A stretch of DNA of 64,000 nt from Rahnella sikkimica (GCF_002951615.1 NZ_CP019062.1:1488001-1552000); one strand, 5' to 3'; shown: positions 9,301-18,679, numbered from the stretch's first letter. Notes: generated by a model from the sequence alone, not told the origin. A program made the numbers and translations.

Positions 9301-9320
9301 AGACCAACGAGGCATTCATC

Positions 9321-9659
9321 ATGACAATGAAAAAACCTAAGAGCTGGCCATCCGCTCTTAACTCGCTGGCCTCAGAGGTGATTGATACTCTGGCGCAACC
9401 CGTTAACCGCGTATGGAACACGTTAACCGGCAATCAGCAGCCGCTCAGAGCAAGGATTGTTCATCGTTATGCGATTCCGTCTACCCGCACCATCAGCGTG
9501 ACGGAAGGGTTCTTCGGGTTTATTCCGGTGGAATCTTATGAAAACGAACGTTTTATTCTGGAAGTCGCCTACGCCGACAAACAGTATCAGGTAGAAGTCC
9601 CGCGGGCTTATTACCAGAAAAGTAACATCGGCGACGGTATCGATATCCACACGCTGTAA
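9321..9659 (+). CDS. Conserved hypothetical protein, 112 aa
   Basis: I do not recognise the family. The protein is basic at the N-terminus, has no membrane segment or signal peptide, and has a C-terminal half rich in beta-type residues (VESYENERFILEVAYADKQ). The ATG at 9321 has GAGG 8 bases upstream, and a good terminator follows, which supports a real gene. An ERIC element immediately upstream probably sits in its promoter or leader. Confidence 0.65.
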   Translation: MTMKKPKSWPSALNSLASEVIDTLAQPVNRVWNTLTGNQQPLRARIVHRYAIPSTRTISVTEGFFGFIPVESYENERFILEVAYADKQYQVEVPRAYYQKSNIGDGIDIHTL

Positions 9660-9678
9660 CGCCCTCTTCTTTAAACAG

Positions 9679-9707
9679 GCTGCACCTTCACGGGCGCAGC
9701 TTTTTTT
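9679..9707 (+). terminator. Terminator of the 112-aa gene
   Basis: GCTGC...GCAGC-based stem (GCTGCACC TTCAC GGGCGCAGC) followed by seven T, 20 bp after the stop. Confidence 0.75.
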
Positions 9708-9868
9708 ATGCCCTTAACCTCCCCTTTCTGCCTGAAAATCTGCCTTACCCCACAGATTTCGCTTTTATTTTGTTCAAAACATGAAAATTATTGACATAAT
9801 AATCACCAGAATTTAGAAAATTATTTACATTTAATTCCCGCCGTTTCTTTCCTTTTATGAGGTTAATG

Positions 9869-11188
9869 ATGACCCGCACCGGACCGCTTTCCCCAGCCTC
9901 TGCCAGCCAGTCTCGCCGCGCGTTAGTCGCCGGTTCGGTGGGCAACTTTATCGAATGGTACGAATTTGGCGTTTACGGTTATCTGGCGACCCTGATCGCC
10001 GGTAACTTTTTCACGCTCGAAGGCCAGACCGGCATGACCGGTTTGCTTCTGACGTATGCGTCGTTTGCACTGGCCTTTTTTTGCCGCCCGATTGGCGCGA
10101 TTATTTTTGGCCGCATCGGCGACCGCATTGGCCGTAAGCCGACGCTGATCGCCGTGGTGTTACTGATGACGCTCGCCACCGCCATCATCGGTATCCTGCC
10201 GACTTACGCGCAGATTGGCGTCGCCGCGCCGTTATTGCTCACGCTGATGCGCATGTTCCAGGGCTTATTTGCAGGCGGTGAATTCGGTGGCGCGGTGTCG
10301 CTGATGACGGAATTCGCCCCGAAAGGCAAACGCGGAATTTACGGCGCGTGGCAGTCGTTTACCGTGTCACTCGGTTTACTGACTGGCGTGGCGCTGGTGG
10401 CCATTCTGGTGCAGTGGTTACCTGAAGCCGAAATGAAAGCCTGGGGCTGGCGCATTCCGTTCCTGCTGGCCCTGCCGATGGGGCTGGTGGCGCTTTATCT
10501 GCGTCTGAAACTCGACGAAACGCCGACCTTTATTGCCAGCCAGAAACCGGACAAGAACGCACCGCGCACGGCGGAAGAAAAAGCCTCAACGCTGGCGACA
10601 GCCAAAGCTATCGCGCTGGGCATTGGCCGCATGATGGGCTGGTCGGCGGGCGGTTACACCTTCCTGGTGGTGATGCCGTCTTATCTGCAAACCTCGCTTC
10701 ACGCCACGTTTTTACAGGCGCTGGTGGCGACGGTGCTGGCGAACATCGGTTTTGCGATTGCGATCCTGCCATCGGGCTGGCTGAGTGACAAAATCGGCCG
10801 TAAAAAAGTGATGATGATTGCCGTATTAGCGGTGATTATTCTCAGTTTCCCGCTGCTGCATTTGCTGCAAAACCCGGACAGCAGCCTGCTGGCAAAAGGC
10901 GTCGCCGTGCTGATTGCCGGCGCAACCATCGGCATGATCGCAGGCCCCGGCCCGGCGATGCTGGCGGAAATGTTCCCGACCCGCGTGCGCTATACCGGTC
11001 TGGGGCTGTCGTATTCATTGTCAAACGCCGTGTTCTCCGGCTGCGCAGGGCTGATTATCACCGGCCTGATTAAAGAAACCGGCAATCTGGATATTCCGGC
11101 CTATTACGTGGTGGCGACCTGCGTGGTCAGCCTGTTTGCGCTGATGACGCTGCGCAAAGACGACCATCTTCGCGAACTGGAAAAATAA
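9869..11188 (+). CDS. MFS transporter, metabolite:H+ symporter (MHS) subfamily
   Basis: Inner-membrane proton symporter, about 12 membrane segments, ~439 aa. MHS hallmarks are FIEWYEFGVYGYLA near the start, GRIGDRIGRKPTL in the first intracellular loop, MRMFQGLFAGGEFGGA, and the second loop motif GWLSDKIGRKKVM. Relatives carry alpha-ketoglutarate, citrate, proline/betaine or shikimate; the substrate here is unknown. Of clustered ATGs at 9857, 9866 and 9869, the last has GAGG at the best spacing. The RpiR regulator follows after 3 bp, so the two are co-transcribed. Confidence 0.85.
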   Translation: MTRTGPLSPASASQSRRALVAGSVGNFIEWYEFGVYGYLATLIAGNFFTLEGQTGMTGLLLTYASFALAFFCRPIGAIIFGRIGDRIGRKPTLIAVVLLMTLATAIIGILPTYAQIGVAAPLLLTLMRMFQGLFAGGEFGGAVSLMTEFAPKGKRGIYGAWQSFTVSLGLLTGVALVAILVQWLPEAEMKAWGWRIPFLLALPMGLVALYLRLKLDETPTFIASQKPDKNAPRTAEEKASTLATAKAIALGIGRMMGWSAGGYTFLVVMPSYLQTSLHATFLQALVATVLANIGFAIAILPSGWLSDKIGRKKVMMIAVLAVIILSFPLLHLLQNPDSSLLAKGVAVLIAGATIGMIAGPGPAMLAEMFPTRVRYTGLGLSYSLSNAVFSGCAGLIITGLIKETGNLDIPAYYVVATCVVSLFALMTLRKDDHLRELEK

Positions 11189-11191
11189 CCG

Positions 11192-12040
11192 ATGAATCTG
11201 CAATCGCGTTTACAGGCTTTGCAGGGCAGCTTTTCACCGGCTGAACAGCGGATTATTACCCTCATCATGCTGAGCCCGCCGGATATTGCGAAATTGAGCG
11301 TGACAGCGCTGGCAAAGCTCGCCGAAACCAGCACTGCCACGGTGGTGAGAACCAGCAAGCGGTTAGGGTTTGAGGGGTATCCCGCGATGCGGCTGGCGCT
11401 GGCGGCAGAATTGCCCCATACGCTGCCGCCTCTCGAATCGCCGCTGGCGGCGGACATTAATGAAACCGATTCCCCGAAGCAAATCCTGCATAAACTGCTG
11501 GCGTTTGAGGTGGAAGGCGCGACCGCCACGGCGCAGTTGCTGAAAGGCGAATCGCTGGAACAGGCAGTTGCGGCGCTGGCACAGGCGCGGCGGATTGACG
11601 TCTACGGCGCAGGCGCATCTTCGCTGGTGGCACAGGATTTTTGCCAGAAACTGCGCCGCATCGGCCTTATCGCCCAGACGTTTGGCAGCACCGATGAAAG
11701 TCTGGTCAGCGCCTGTCAGTTAACGGCGGCGGATGTGGCGCTGGCGATTTCCCATTCAGGCGAAACGGCGGGCGTTCTGGACGCCCTTCTGCACGCGAAA
11801 AACGCCGGCGCGATGACGCTCGCCATCACCGCCAGTGGCCGGTCACCGCTGGCGCGCAAGGCTGACGTGGTGCTGCCCACCAGCAGCCGTGAACTGGGTT
11901 TTCGCGCCGCCGCGATGGCGAGCCGCACCAGCCAGCTGCTGATTATCGATTGCCTGTATATCGGCGTCGCGCAGCGTTTACCCGGTGCGCGGGACGCCTT
12001 ACGCAAAACCCATGATGCCGTGCGCCAGCGCCGTCGCTGA
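11192..12040 (+). CDS. MurR/RpiR-family transcriptional regulator (HTH-SIS)
   Basis: 282 aa: N-terminal HTH_6 (~1-75, LSVTALAKLAETSTATVVRTSKRLGF) and C-terminal SIS sugar-phosphate-binding domain (~120-250, VYGAGASSLVAQDF, ISHSGETAGVLDAL). RpiR proteins respond to sugar phosphates or related acids. The gene starts 3 bp after the MHS transporter and is 74 bp before the dehydrogenase, so it probably controls this three-gene cluster. Confidence 0.85.
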   Translation: MNLQSRLQALQGSFSPAEQRIITLIMLSPPDIAKLSVTALAKLAETSTATVVRTSKRLGFEGYPAMRLALAAELPHTLPPLESPLAADINETDSPKQILHKLLAFEVEGATATAQLLKGESLEQAVAALAQARRIDVYGAGASSLVAQDFCQKLRRIGLIAQTFGSTDESLVSACQLTAADVALAISHSGETAGVLDALLHAKNAGAMTLAITASGRSPLARKADVVLPTSSRELGFRAAAMASRTSQLLIIDCLYIGVAQRLPGARDALRKTHDAVRQRRR

Positions 12041-12074
12041 TATTCCGGCACTTCACAACGCGCCTTCTATACTT

Positions 12075-12095
12075 CATAAAACACTTCGTTTTATG
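12075..12095. promoter_or_regulatory. Inverted repeat, candidate RpiR-type operator
   Basis: CATAAAAC-ACTTC-GTTTTATG is a perfect 8-bp inverted repeat between the RpiR gene and the dehydrogenase, 20 bp before the dehydrogenase ATG. It has no T tract. It could be the regulator's site or a small RNA hairpin. Confidence 0.4.
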
Positions 12096-12114
12096 CGTTT
12101 ATCTGAGGGCAGCC

Positions 12115-13203
12115 ATGTTCACCCACCGTTTGGTTTTTCCTGCCAGCGTGCTTCGCGGACGCGGAGCGATTAAACATTTAGGCGCAATGTGCGGACGTCT
12201 CGGCCAGCGCGCCCTGTTAGTCGGCGGCAAACGCGCGATTGCCAGCGTGGAAGCCAACGTCGCCGAACAGCTCGAACAACAGATGGTCAGTTATCTGGGC
12301 AGCGAAGTGTTCAACGGCGAATGTTGCCAGCAGGAAATCAACCGGCTGGCGGACGTTTTCCGCACGCAGGGCGTTGAAGTGATTATCGCCACCGGCGGCG
12401 GTAAGGCGCTGGACACCGCCAAAGCGGCGGGCGTCGCCTGCAACATTCCGGTCGTGACGTTGCCGAGCATTGCGGGCACCTGCTCCGCCGTCACCTCGCT
12501 GGCGTTTCGTTATCATGAGGACGGCGAATTCCGTGACATGGTTCCGCTCCCCTGCGGCCCGGCGGCAGCGGTAATCGACGCAGATTTACTGGCGGCCTCC
12601 CCGCTGGCGTGGCTTTCAGCCGGTATCGGCGACACGCTGGCAAAGTGGTACGAATACCGCGCCATCAGTGACCTGAACCAGCTCACCGGCCTTGCCGGTG
12701 TCGCGAGAACCAACAGTGAACTTTGCTATACGCTGATCGAACACTTCGCCGCCGACGCCTGTTTCGCGGTGCAGGATGGCAAAGCCAGCAACGCGCTCGA
12801 ACAGGTGCTCGATGCGATTTTCCTCTACGCCGGGTTAACGTCAATTATGAGCAACGGCGCACACACCGGCGCTTCTCATGCGTTATACGAAGGTTTCACC
12901 GCCTGCGCTAAAACCCGCCACGTCGCCCACGGTTTACTGGTCGGTTACGGGAATTTGTGCCTGCTGGCGCTCGAAGGCCGCAGCGATGAAGAGCTGCACA
13001 TCGCGTTAGCCCTTGCGCGTGCCAGCGCGATCCCGACACAGCTTTCGCACATCGCGGAAGGCCTGACGGAGCAGGATCTGGCGGTGATTATCGACCGGAG
13101 TCTGAGTACGCCGGATATGGCAAACATGCCGGGGGATGTCTGCTTCGCAGATGTGAGGGGGGCGATTGAGAGAGTCGAAGGGCTCGCCGCCCAAACGGGC
13201 TGA
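12115..13203 (+). CDS. Iron/zinc-containing alcohol dehydrogenase, GldA/YbdH-like
   Basis: NAD(P)-dependent dehydrogenase of the glycerol-dehydrogenase-like family, 362 aa. Nucleotide-binding GGGKALDTAK (residues 94-103). Metal ligands Asp173 (GIGDTLAKWYEY), His255 (GASHALYEGF) and His272 (VAHGLLVGYG) are present. Closest in style to E. coli YbdH/HcxA (2-hydroxyacid or aldehyde oxidoreductase); the substrate is unknown. It probably works with the MHS transporter and RpiR regulator upstream. The last ~7 codons (GLAAQTG) lie in a sequence repeated downstream of another gene at 29169, so the C-terminus looks altered by an intergenic repeat. Confidence 0.82.
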   Translation: MFTHRLVFPASVLRGRGAIKHLGAMCGRLGQRALLVGGKRAIASVEANVAEQLEQQMVSYLGSEVFNGECCQQEINRLADVFRTQGVEVIIATGGGKALDTAKAAGVACNIPVVTLPSIAGTCSAVTSLAFRYHEDGEFRDMVPLPCGPAAAVIDADLLAASPLAWLSAGIGDTLAKWYEYRAISDLNQLTGLAGVARTNSELCYTLIEHFAADACFAVQDGKASNALEQVLDAIFLYAGLTSIMSNGAHTGASHALYEGFTACAKTRHVAHGLLVGYGNLCLLALEGRSDEELHIALALARASAIPTQLSHIAEGLTEQDLAVIIDRSLSTPDMANMPGDVCFADVRGAIERVEGLAAQTG

Positions 13204-13254
13204 TAAATTTTGGGTTGCCACCCAAACGGGACTTTGGTTTTAAATAACCAAGCA

Positions 13255-13375
13255 AGCTTCGGTTTTTCACTTGCAGTGAGACGCTGTCGGCGGACCGCGA
13301 AAGTTTCGGTTTGTCACTTGCCGTGAGGGCTGGATCGAGAATATTTCGGTTTTTCAATAACAGCTATCACTCGGC
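13255..13375 (+). repeat. Short mini-hairpin tandem units before palindromic element R2
   Basis: Three units starting TTTCGGTTT(T/G)TCAC with CACTTGCAGTGAG-type hairpins, directly upstream of R2. Confidence 0.6.
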
Positions 13376-13380
13376 GGCTG

Positions 13381-13900
13381 GCGCCGAAACCGACCAGAGA
13401 GGGCCAGGACGGGCCCTCTCTGGACTCTCCGCGTCTTTTTACAACACGCGCTGTCGCTGGCTGGCTATGTTTCAGGTGCCACAGCTATTGCCGCGAAACC
13501 TTGCCGCTGCGCGGTTCCCTTACTCGGTTTCGAGCCACAGGTCTCGAAACACTTCGCTCGGCAAGCTTTCTGAAAGCGGCCGGAGGCTTTTTCAATTCAA
13601 CAATCAGCCTGCATCTATCTTCCGAATTACATAGCTATTGGCCGCTTTCAAAACGACGTTGAGTGAGGAGTGAGAAACAGCGAGAGTCTTTTTTCGAGCG
13701 GGTTCGAACCCGAGGCGAAAGGACCGCGCAGCGGCGGCGTTTGCGGCACTAGCCTGAGTGGCTGAAACATGGCCAGCAAGCGACAGCGCGCAGTTAAAAA
13801 AGCGCAGAGTCCAGAGACCCGCGCGTTACCGGGTCTTTGGTCGGTGTGGGCCGACGCCCACGACCTTGAATTTGAATTTGAATTTGAATTTGAATTTGAA
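13381..13900 (+). repeat. Long palindromic intergenic element R2 (~520 bp)
   Basis: Best-preserved copy. Left arm and the reverse complement of the right arm align over ~230 bp; for example GACTCTCCGCGTCTTTTT pairs with GACTCTGCGCTTTTTT, and both arms carry CGCGCTGTCGCT, ATGTTTCAG, CGCTGCGCGGT and GAAAGCGGCC. It ends with five exact TTTGAA hexamers (13871-13900) 12 bp from the LysR stop codon. It lies between convergent genes. Confidence 0.8.
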
Positions 13901-13912
13901 GGCAGTCCCGAA

Positions 13913-14818
13913 TCAAGGATTCAAAAAGCCCCCTTTTTCCTCCCCCAACTCCCATAGTTTCCTCCGAATCAGCTGTTTAAGCTTTAACGCCGCCTGCGAA
14001 GCAGGCTGATCCCTCCGGCTCAGCAGGATCACCTCAAACGGCAGTGCCTCCACGACAGGCACTATCTTAAGCTGATCGACATACCGCCTCGCGGTAAACG
14101 TATCGACAACGCCGACACCCCCGCCCGCCAGCACCATGTCGGCAATCACCGAATAGGTTTTGATGAACAAGGTCGAAGCCGGCATCAGACTGTTTTCACG
14201 CAAAACACGGTTGAGCACCTGCCCGAGCGGATCCTGTTGCTGGAGCATCAGCAAATCGTTGTCACACAGCCACGCCAGCGACACCGGGCCTTCGACCGGG
14301 GAATCCTTCGGTAATAACGCCACCATGTTAGCCTGATAAATCGACTCGGCGACCAGTTCCTGCGTGGCCTGCTCGCCGAAGGCCAGCGCGAAATCCATTT
14401 TGTATTGCAGCAGATCCTGACTCAGCGTGTTGAAATGCCCGGTCACCAGTTCGACGCTGCCGCCGGGCGTCTGGCGGCGAAAATCCACCAGCACCGGAGC
14501 CATGACGCTGTGCCCCAGCGCGTGCGCCGAGCCGATGCGCACATGCTGGCCTTCGCCCTGACGCAGTTGTTCCGCCAGTTCACCAATCGCCTGAATATGG
14601 CTGAACAGCGCCTCGACTTCCGGCATCAGACGGCGGCCTTCGGGCGTGACGATCAAGCCCTGCGGCGTGCGGTCAAACAGCGTAAAACCCAGCTGCTGTT
14701 CCGCGTGGTTCAATACGCGGCTGACGTTGGGCTGCGAAACGTTGAGCAATCGCGCCGCGCCGCTGACGCTGCCCGCCTGTAAAACCGCCTGAAAGACTTC
14801 AATGTGGCGTAAGCGCAT
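13913..14818 (-). CDS. LysR-family regulator, last gene of the D-peptide operon
   Basis: 301 aa. N-terminal winged HTH (MRLRHIEVFQAVLQAGSVSGAARLLNVSQPNVSRVL) plus a LysR substrate-binding domain (~90-295). Its ATG abuts the stop codon of the D-aminopeptidase gene with no gap, so it is translated from the same operon transcript and likely senses a D-amino acid or peptide. A candidate T-N11-A site lies before dgcN at 24460. It resembles the OccR/NocR-type LysR group in style, but that is not certain. Confidence 0.85.
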   Translation of the reverse strand: MRLRHIEVFQAVLQAGSVSGAARLLNVSQPNVSRVLNHAEQQLGFTLFDRTPQGLIVTPEGRRLMPEVEALFSHIQAIGELAEQLRQGEGQHVRIGSAHALGHSVMAPVLVDFRRQTPGGSVELVTGHFNTLSQDLLQYKMDFALAFGEQATQELVAESIYQANMVALLPKDSPVEGPVSLAWLCDNDLLMLQQQDPLGQVLNRVLRENSLMPASTLFIKTYSVIADMVLAGGGVGVVDTFTARRYVDQLKIVPVVEALPFEVILLSRRDQPASQAALKLKQLIRRKLWELGEEKGGFLNP

Positions 14819-15640
14819 TTATTTCTGCGTCGTCGCAAGGTAAGAAAATGCGCTTAACAGGCTGATAATATTGGCGACGTTCGGGCTGTGATAGCCGACG
14901 GTGACGGCGTCGATGCGCTCAACGCCGGGGATCAGACTGAACAAGTCGGCCAGAACCGGTTTCGCCGCCATCAGTTCAAGGTGGTATGGCGCACTGAATC
15001 TTCCTGCGGTCAGCGGCGCGGGTTTGCTGACGGCAATCGTCGCCTGTTTGCGGATTTTGGCGCAGGCAATTGACGGGCTGTCGGATTCAGCGGCGTTAGC
15101 GGAAATCGCGCGTTTCACGCAGACGTACTGGGATTCCGGGTAATGGCGGCGGATCCAGGTTTCGAGATGATCGTCGCCGGTTACCAGCCACAGCGGAACG
15201 TTCAGTTCGGCACCGGCGGCGGCGTACAAATCGCTTTCGCCGACCACGTTGCCGTTGAGTTTGACGCGGTAAAAGGCGCGGCCATTAATGGTATGCGCCA
15301 GCACGCCGTTTTCTCCGGCGGCGGTGTGATAACCGACAAACATCAGGCCGTCGTATTGCTGCTGTTGCAGGCCTTCGACCATCGATAATCCGCGCGGTTT
15401 GCCCTGCACCAGACGGGCGCGCGGGTCGATTTTGTCCGCACGCAGGTTCTGCATCATCGCGTGGCTGTCGGCGACCGTCACTTCCATCGCGCCACCGGCA
15501 AATGCGCCGTCAATGGCGGCATTCACTTCGCCTTCCATCAGCGCCCGCGCGGCGTCGTAATCCGCATTGCCGGGGCTGCATTGCTCGGGGCGCATCACGC
15601 CCGCAATACCTTCGATGTCAGCAGAGATAAAGACTTTCAT
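14819..15640 (-). CDS. M55-family D-aminopeptidase (DppA type)
   Basis: Zinc aminopeptidase of the B. subtilis DppA family, which removes N-terminal D-residues such as D-Ala from peptides. 273 aa. Metal and active-site residues match the family: Asp8 and Glu10 (ISADIEG), His60 (VADSHAM), His105 (GYHTAAG), His116 and Glu135. No signal peptide, so cytoplasmic, acting on imported peptides. AAGGGA lies 9 bases before the ATG. The start overlaps the stop of the S58 peptidase by 4 bp. Confidence 0.88.
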   Translation of the reverse strand: MKVFISADIEGIAGVMRPEQCSPGNADYDAARALMEGEVNAAIDGAFAGGAMEVTVADSHAMMQNLRADKIDPRARLVQGKPRGLSMVEGLQQQQYDGLMFVGYHTAAGENGVLAHTINGRAFYRVKLNGNVVGESDLYAAAGAELNVPLWLVTGDDHLETWIRRHYPESQYVCVKRAISANAAESDSPSIACAKIRKQATIAVSKPAPLTAGRFSAPYHLELMAAKPVLADLFSLIPGVERIDAVTVGYHSPNVANIISLLSAFSYLATTQK

Positions 15641-16719
15641 AATGGTTTCCCTTTTAAATTTGCGAGGTTGTCCAGAATTTCAGTCAACCCCAGCCGGTAA
15701 TGCCCGTCGAATCCGCAGACGGTTTCTGCACTCAGTAAGGCATCAATAATAGCGTGTTCTGTGGCATCTGCCGCGAGCGCCAGCAGCGGTTCCAGTTTTG
15801 CCTCGGCCAACGTGACACTGTCACGCTTTGTGGAAAATGCCAGCGCGATATCACCGGAACCGTGGCCCCAGTAGCTGCCCAGACGCCCTAACCCTGCACC
15901 GGCGCGTTTAGCGATCCGCCCGAGCTGACGGCTGTCGAGATAACGGTCGCAGGCCATGATGATAATGATGGACCCGGCGTCCACCTGCGGAGCAAGCTGT
16001 GGCTGGATTTTCGCGATGGCGTCGCCGACGCGCACGCCGTCGAGCGTCAGTTCGGACAACTTGCCGAAATTCGCCAGCACCAGCACGCCGAGCGTTGCGC
16101 TAAGTTCTTCACACCAGCGCGACGCCGTGCCGATCCCGCCTTTCAGGCCGAAACTGCTCATGCCCCGCCCGGCTCCCACGCTGCCACGGGCAAACGCTTT
16201 TGTCGCGCCGTCGAGTGCGGTCAGCGCGTCGTCTTCACTGACCGCCATCGCCTGAATGTCGTTAAGATAGAAGTCATTACATTCGAGGATCACCGGATTA
16301 ATCGTCGCGTCCGGTCTGCCCATTTGCGGAAATTGTTGGCAACTGCGTTTCACCAGTGCGTTAAATAACGTGCCGGTCGCAAAAGTATTGCTGAGCAGAA
16401 CGGGCGTTTGCAGTTCGCCCAGTTCCATTATCTGGATCAGCCCCATCGGTTTGGCAAAACCATTCAGCACCGCCGCACCGCACGGCAACGGGGTTTCATA
16501 AAGGTTATCGCCCGGCGGCACAATCGCGGTGACGCCGGTCTGGATATCCCCCGCTGCCAGCGTGCTGTGGCCGACGGTCACGCCCGCGACGTCGGTGATG
16601 GAATTGGACGGCCCGCTTGGAAAACGCGGGTGAAAAATCTGACGCGTTTTGCGCCAGCGTTGCAGCAAGGCCGCCAGCGTCTGCTGCGTGAATTCGTCTT
16701 GATTATCTTGCGGGAGCAT
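15637..16719 (-). CDS. P1/S58-family aminopeptidase (DmpA/BapA type)
   Basis: Self-processing Ntn-type aminopeptidase, 360 aa. DmpA relatives release L- or D-N-terminal residues or beta-amino acids. Motifs: NSITDVAGVTVGHSTL near the start, GAGRGMSSFGLKGGIGTASR, and the cleavage/nucleophile segment GHGSGDIALAFST with Ser288 as expected nucleophile. No signal peptide. GGAAG precedes the ATG. It sits between the importer permease genes and the D-aminopeptidase, which suggests hydrolysis of the imported peptides. Confidence 0.85.
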   Translation of the reverse strand: MLPQDNQDEFTQQTLAALLQRWRKTRQIFHPRFPSGPSNSITDVAGVTVGHSTLAAGDIQTGVTAIVPPGDNLYETPLPCGAAVLNGFAKPMGLIQIMELGELQTPVLLSNTFATGTLFNALVKRSCQQFPQMGRPDATINPVILECNDFYLNDIQAMAVSEDDALTALDGATKAFARGSVGAGRGMSSFGLKGGIGTASRWCEELSATLGVLVLANFGKLSELTLDGVRVGDAIAKIQPQLAPQVDAGSIIIIMACDRYLDSRQLGRIAKRAGAGLGRLGSYWGHGSGDIALAFSTKRDSVTLAEAKLEPLLALAADATEHAIIDALLSAETVCGFDGHYRLGLTEILDNLANLKGKPL

Positions 16720-16755
16720 CAGTCTTCCGTTTCATGTCATGAGTTCAGAGCGTAA

Positions 16756-17667
16756 TTACTTTTTCAGTTTAGGATCGAGCGTGTCACGCAGCGCGTCGCC
16801 GAGCAAATTAAACGCCAGAACCGTGAGGAATATCGCCAGTCCGGGGAAAACACTGACGTTCCATTTGCCCGCCATCATCATGTTACGGCTCATCGCCAGA
16901 ATATTGCCCCACTCCGGCACGTCCGGTTCCGGGCCAAGACCGATAAAACTCAGGCTGGCGGCGGTCAGAATGCTGGTACCGATGCGCATGGTGAAATAGA
17001 CAATCACGTTCGAGAGCGTGCCCGGCAGGATGTGACGCAAAATCACCACGCGGTCAGGCGCACCGACGCAGCGCACCGCTTCCACGTAGGCACTTTGTTT
17101 GATGGATAACGTCGCCGCGCGGACGATGCGGGCGAAAACCGGCACGCTGAACACTGCCACGGCGATAATCACGTTATTCAGGCCGGGACCGAGGATGGCG
17201 ACGACGGCAATCGCCAGCAACATACCGGGAAACGCAAACAGAACGTCGGATCCGCGCATGATCAGCATGTCCGCCCAGCGACCATAATAGCCCGCCAGTA
17301 ATCCGAGCAAAACACCGGCAATCATGCCCAGCGTGACCGAGAAAATGCCGACGTAGAGCGAAATCCGCGCGCCATAAATAATACGACTGAGCACGTCGCG
17401 GCCCAGATCATCGGTACCAAACCAGTGTTCCGGCGTCGGGCCAACGCCCAGCGCCATCCAGTCGGGTGTCATCGGATCATAAGGCGCGAGCCACGGCGCA
17501 AAAATGGCCACCAGGATCAGCAGCAGAATAAATCCGCCGGACACCAGCGCCATCGGATGGCGCATAAACGTCTGGAAAAAGTCGTACCACGGCGAGCGGA
17601 TATCATCACTGTGCGGGGCAACCGCTGCCGGTTGAGTTTCCACCGGTGGAGAAACAGGATCGGTCAT
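16756..17667 (-). CDS. Peptide ABC transporter permease, DppC/GsiD type
   Basis: Inner-membrane permease, 303 aa, with an OppC-type N-terminal segment and the EAA-type loop ([21 protein letters not shown]). [21 protein letters not shown] is characteristic of DppC/GsiD. It pairs with the DppB-type permease 9 bp upstream. Part of the operon importing the peptides handled by the two adjoining peptidases. Confidence 0.88.
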   Translation of the reverse strand: MTDPVSPPVETQPAAVAPHSDDIRSPWYDFFQTFMRHPMALVSGGFILLLILVAIFAPWLAPYDPMTPDWMALGVGPTPEHWFGTDDLGRDVLSRIIYGARISLYVGIFSVTLGMIAGVLLGLLAGYYGRWADMLIMRGSDVLFAFPGMLLAIAVVAILGPGLNNVIIAVAVFSVPVFARIVRAATLSIKQSAYVEAVRCVGAPDRVVILRHILPGTLSNVIVYFTMRIGTSILTAASLSFIGLGPEPDVPEWGNILAMSRNMMMAGKWNVSVFPGLAIFLTVLAFNLLGDALRDTLDPKLKK

Positions 17668-17676
17668 ATACAGCTC

Positions 17677-18597
17677 CTAGCGCAGACGAATCGCCGGATT
17701 GACCACGGCGTAAAGCACGTCAACCAGCAAATTAATCAGAATAAATTCAAACACAAACAGCATAACCAGCGCCTGAATGACCGGCTGATCCTGCGTTTTG
17801 ATGGATTCGATGAGTAACCAGCCCAGTCCCGGCCAGCTGAAGACGCTTTCGACGATAATCGAACCGCCCAGCAGGAAACCAAACTGCAAGCCCAGCATGG
17901 TGATAATCGGGATCAGCGCGTTGCGCATGATGTGTTTCCAGGTCACCAGCCGCGCCCGTAAGCCTTTGGCGTTAGCGGTGCGCACGTAATCTTCCTGCGC
18001 CACGTCGAGAAACGCCGAACGGGTGAAACGCGCCATCACCGCCGCCACCGAAGAACCGAGCGTAATCGCCGGCAGAATGATGTCGGTCGGCTGGTTAAAT
18101 CCGCTGACGGCAAATATCCCAAACGGCATCGCAACAAACTGAATCAAGAGCAACCCGAGCCAGAACGGCGGCATGGAAATCCCGCCGACCGCCATGCTCA
18201 TTAATGTCCAGTCCTGCCATTTTCCGCGTTTAAGCGCTGAGACCACGCCAATCACCAGCCCCAGGACCACTGACCAGGCGAAACCGGCCAGCGCCAGCAG
18301 CAACGTGGGCATAAATCCGCTTTCTATTACGCTTAACACCGGCTGACGCGTGCGGTACGTCGTGCCCAGATCGCCATGCACCATGCCGTTTAGCCAGTGC
18401 CCGTACTGCGCCGGAAGCGGATCATTCAGACCAAGCAGTTGCCGCGCTGACTCAACCGCCTCAATCGTCGCATCCTGACCGGCGTAAATACGCGCCGGGT
18501 CACCCGGCAGCAGCTTGATAAATCCAAATACCAGTAAGGACACCACCAGTAAAACCGGGATCATCTCCAGTAACCGGCGGATTAAATAGGTCAGCAT
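17677..18597 (-). CDS. Peptide ABC transporter permease, DppB/GsiC type
   Basis: Inner-membrane permease, 306 aa, six predicted membrane spans. Starts MLTYLIRRLLEMIPVLLVVSLLVF; EAA loop region RTANAKGLRARLVTWKHIMRNALIP. First permease of the pair. It is separated from the binding-protein gene upstream by a ~300-bp spacer filled with hairpin repeats, which may tune relative expression. Confidence 0.88.
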   Translation of the reverse strand: MLTYLIRRLLEMIPVLLVVSLLVFGFIKLLPGDPARIYAGQDATIEAVESARQLLGLNDPLPAQYGHWLNGMVHGDLGTTYRTRQPVLSVIESGFMPTLLLALAGFAWSVVLGLVIGVVSALKRGKWQDWTLMSMAVGGISMPPFWLGLLLIQFVAMPFGIFAVSGFNQPTDIILPAITLGSSVAAVMARFTRSAFLDVAQEDYVRTANAKGLRARLVTWKHIMRNALIPIITMLGLQFGFLLGGSIIVESVFSWPGLGWLLIESIKTQDQPVIQALVMLFVFEFILINLLVDVLYAVVNPAIRLR

Positions 18598-18679
18598 AAA
18601 TGTGTTTCCCTGAGCCTGTATATTGATGACGGTTTACTCATCCCCGGCGCAGAAGAGAGAGCTGACCGAAGGTCTGGCC

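Noticed and set aside
13865..13900. Hexamer array considered as a CRISPR-like or centromere-like repeat
   Set aside because: Units are six bases with no spacers; simple tandem repeat.
13758..14009. Small frames with an (EF)n-type C-terminus inside repeat R2
   Set aside because: They arise from the TTTGAA hexamers and are not conserved in R1 or R3; no ribosome-binding site.
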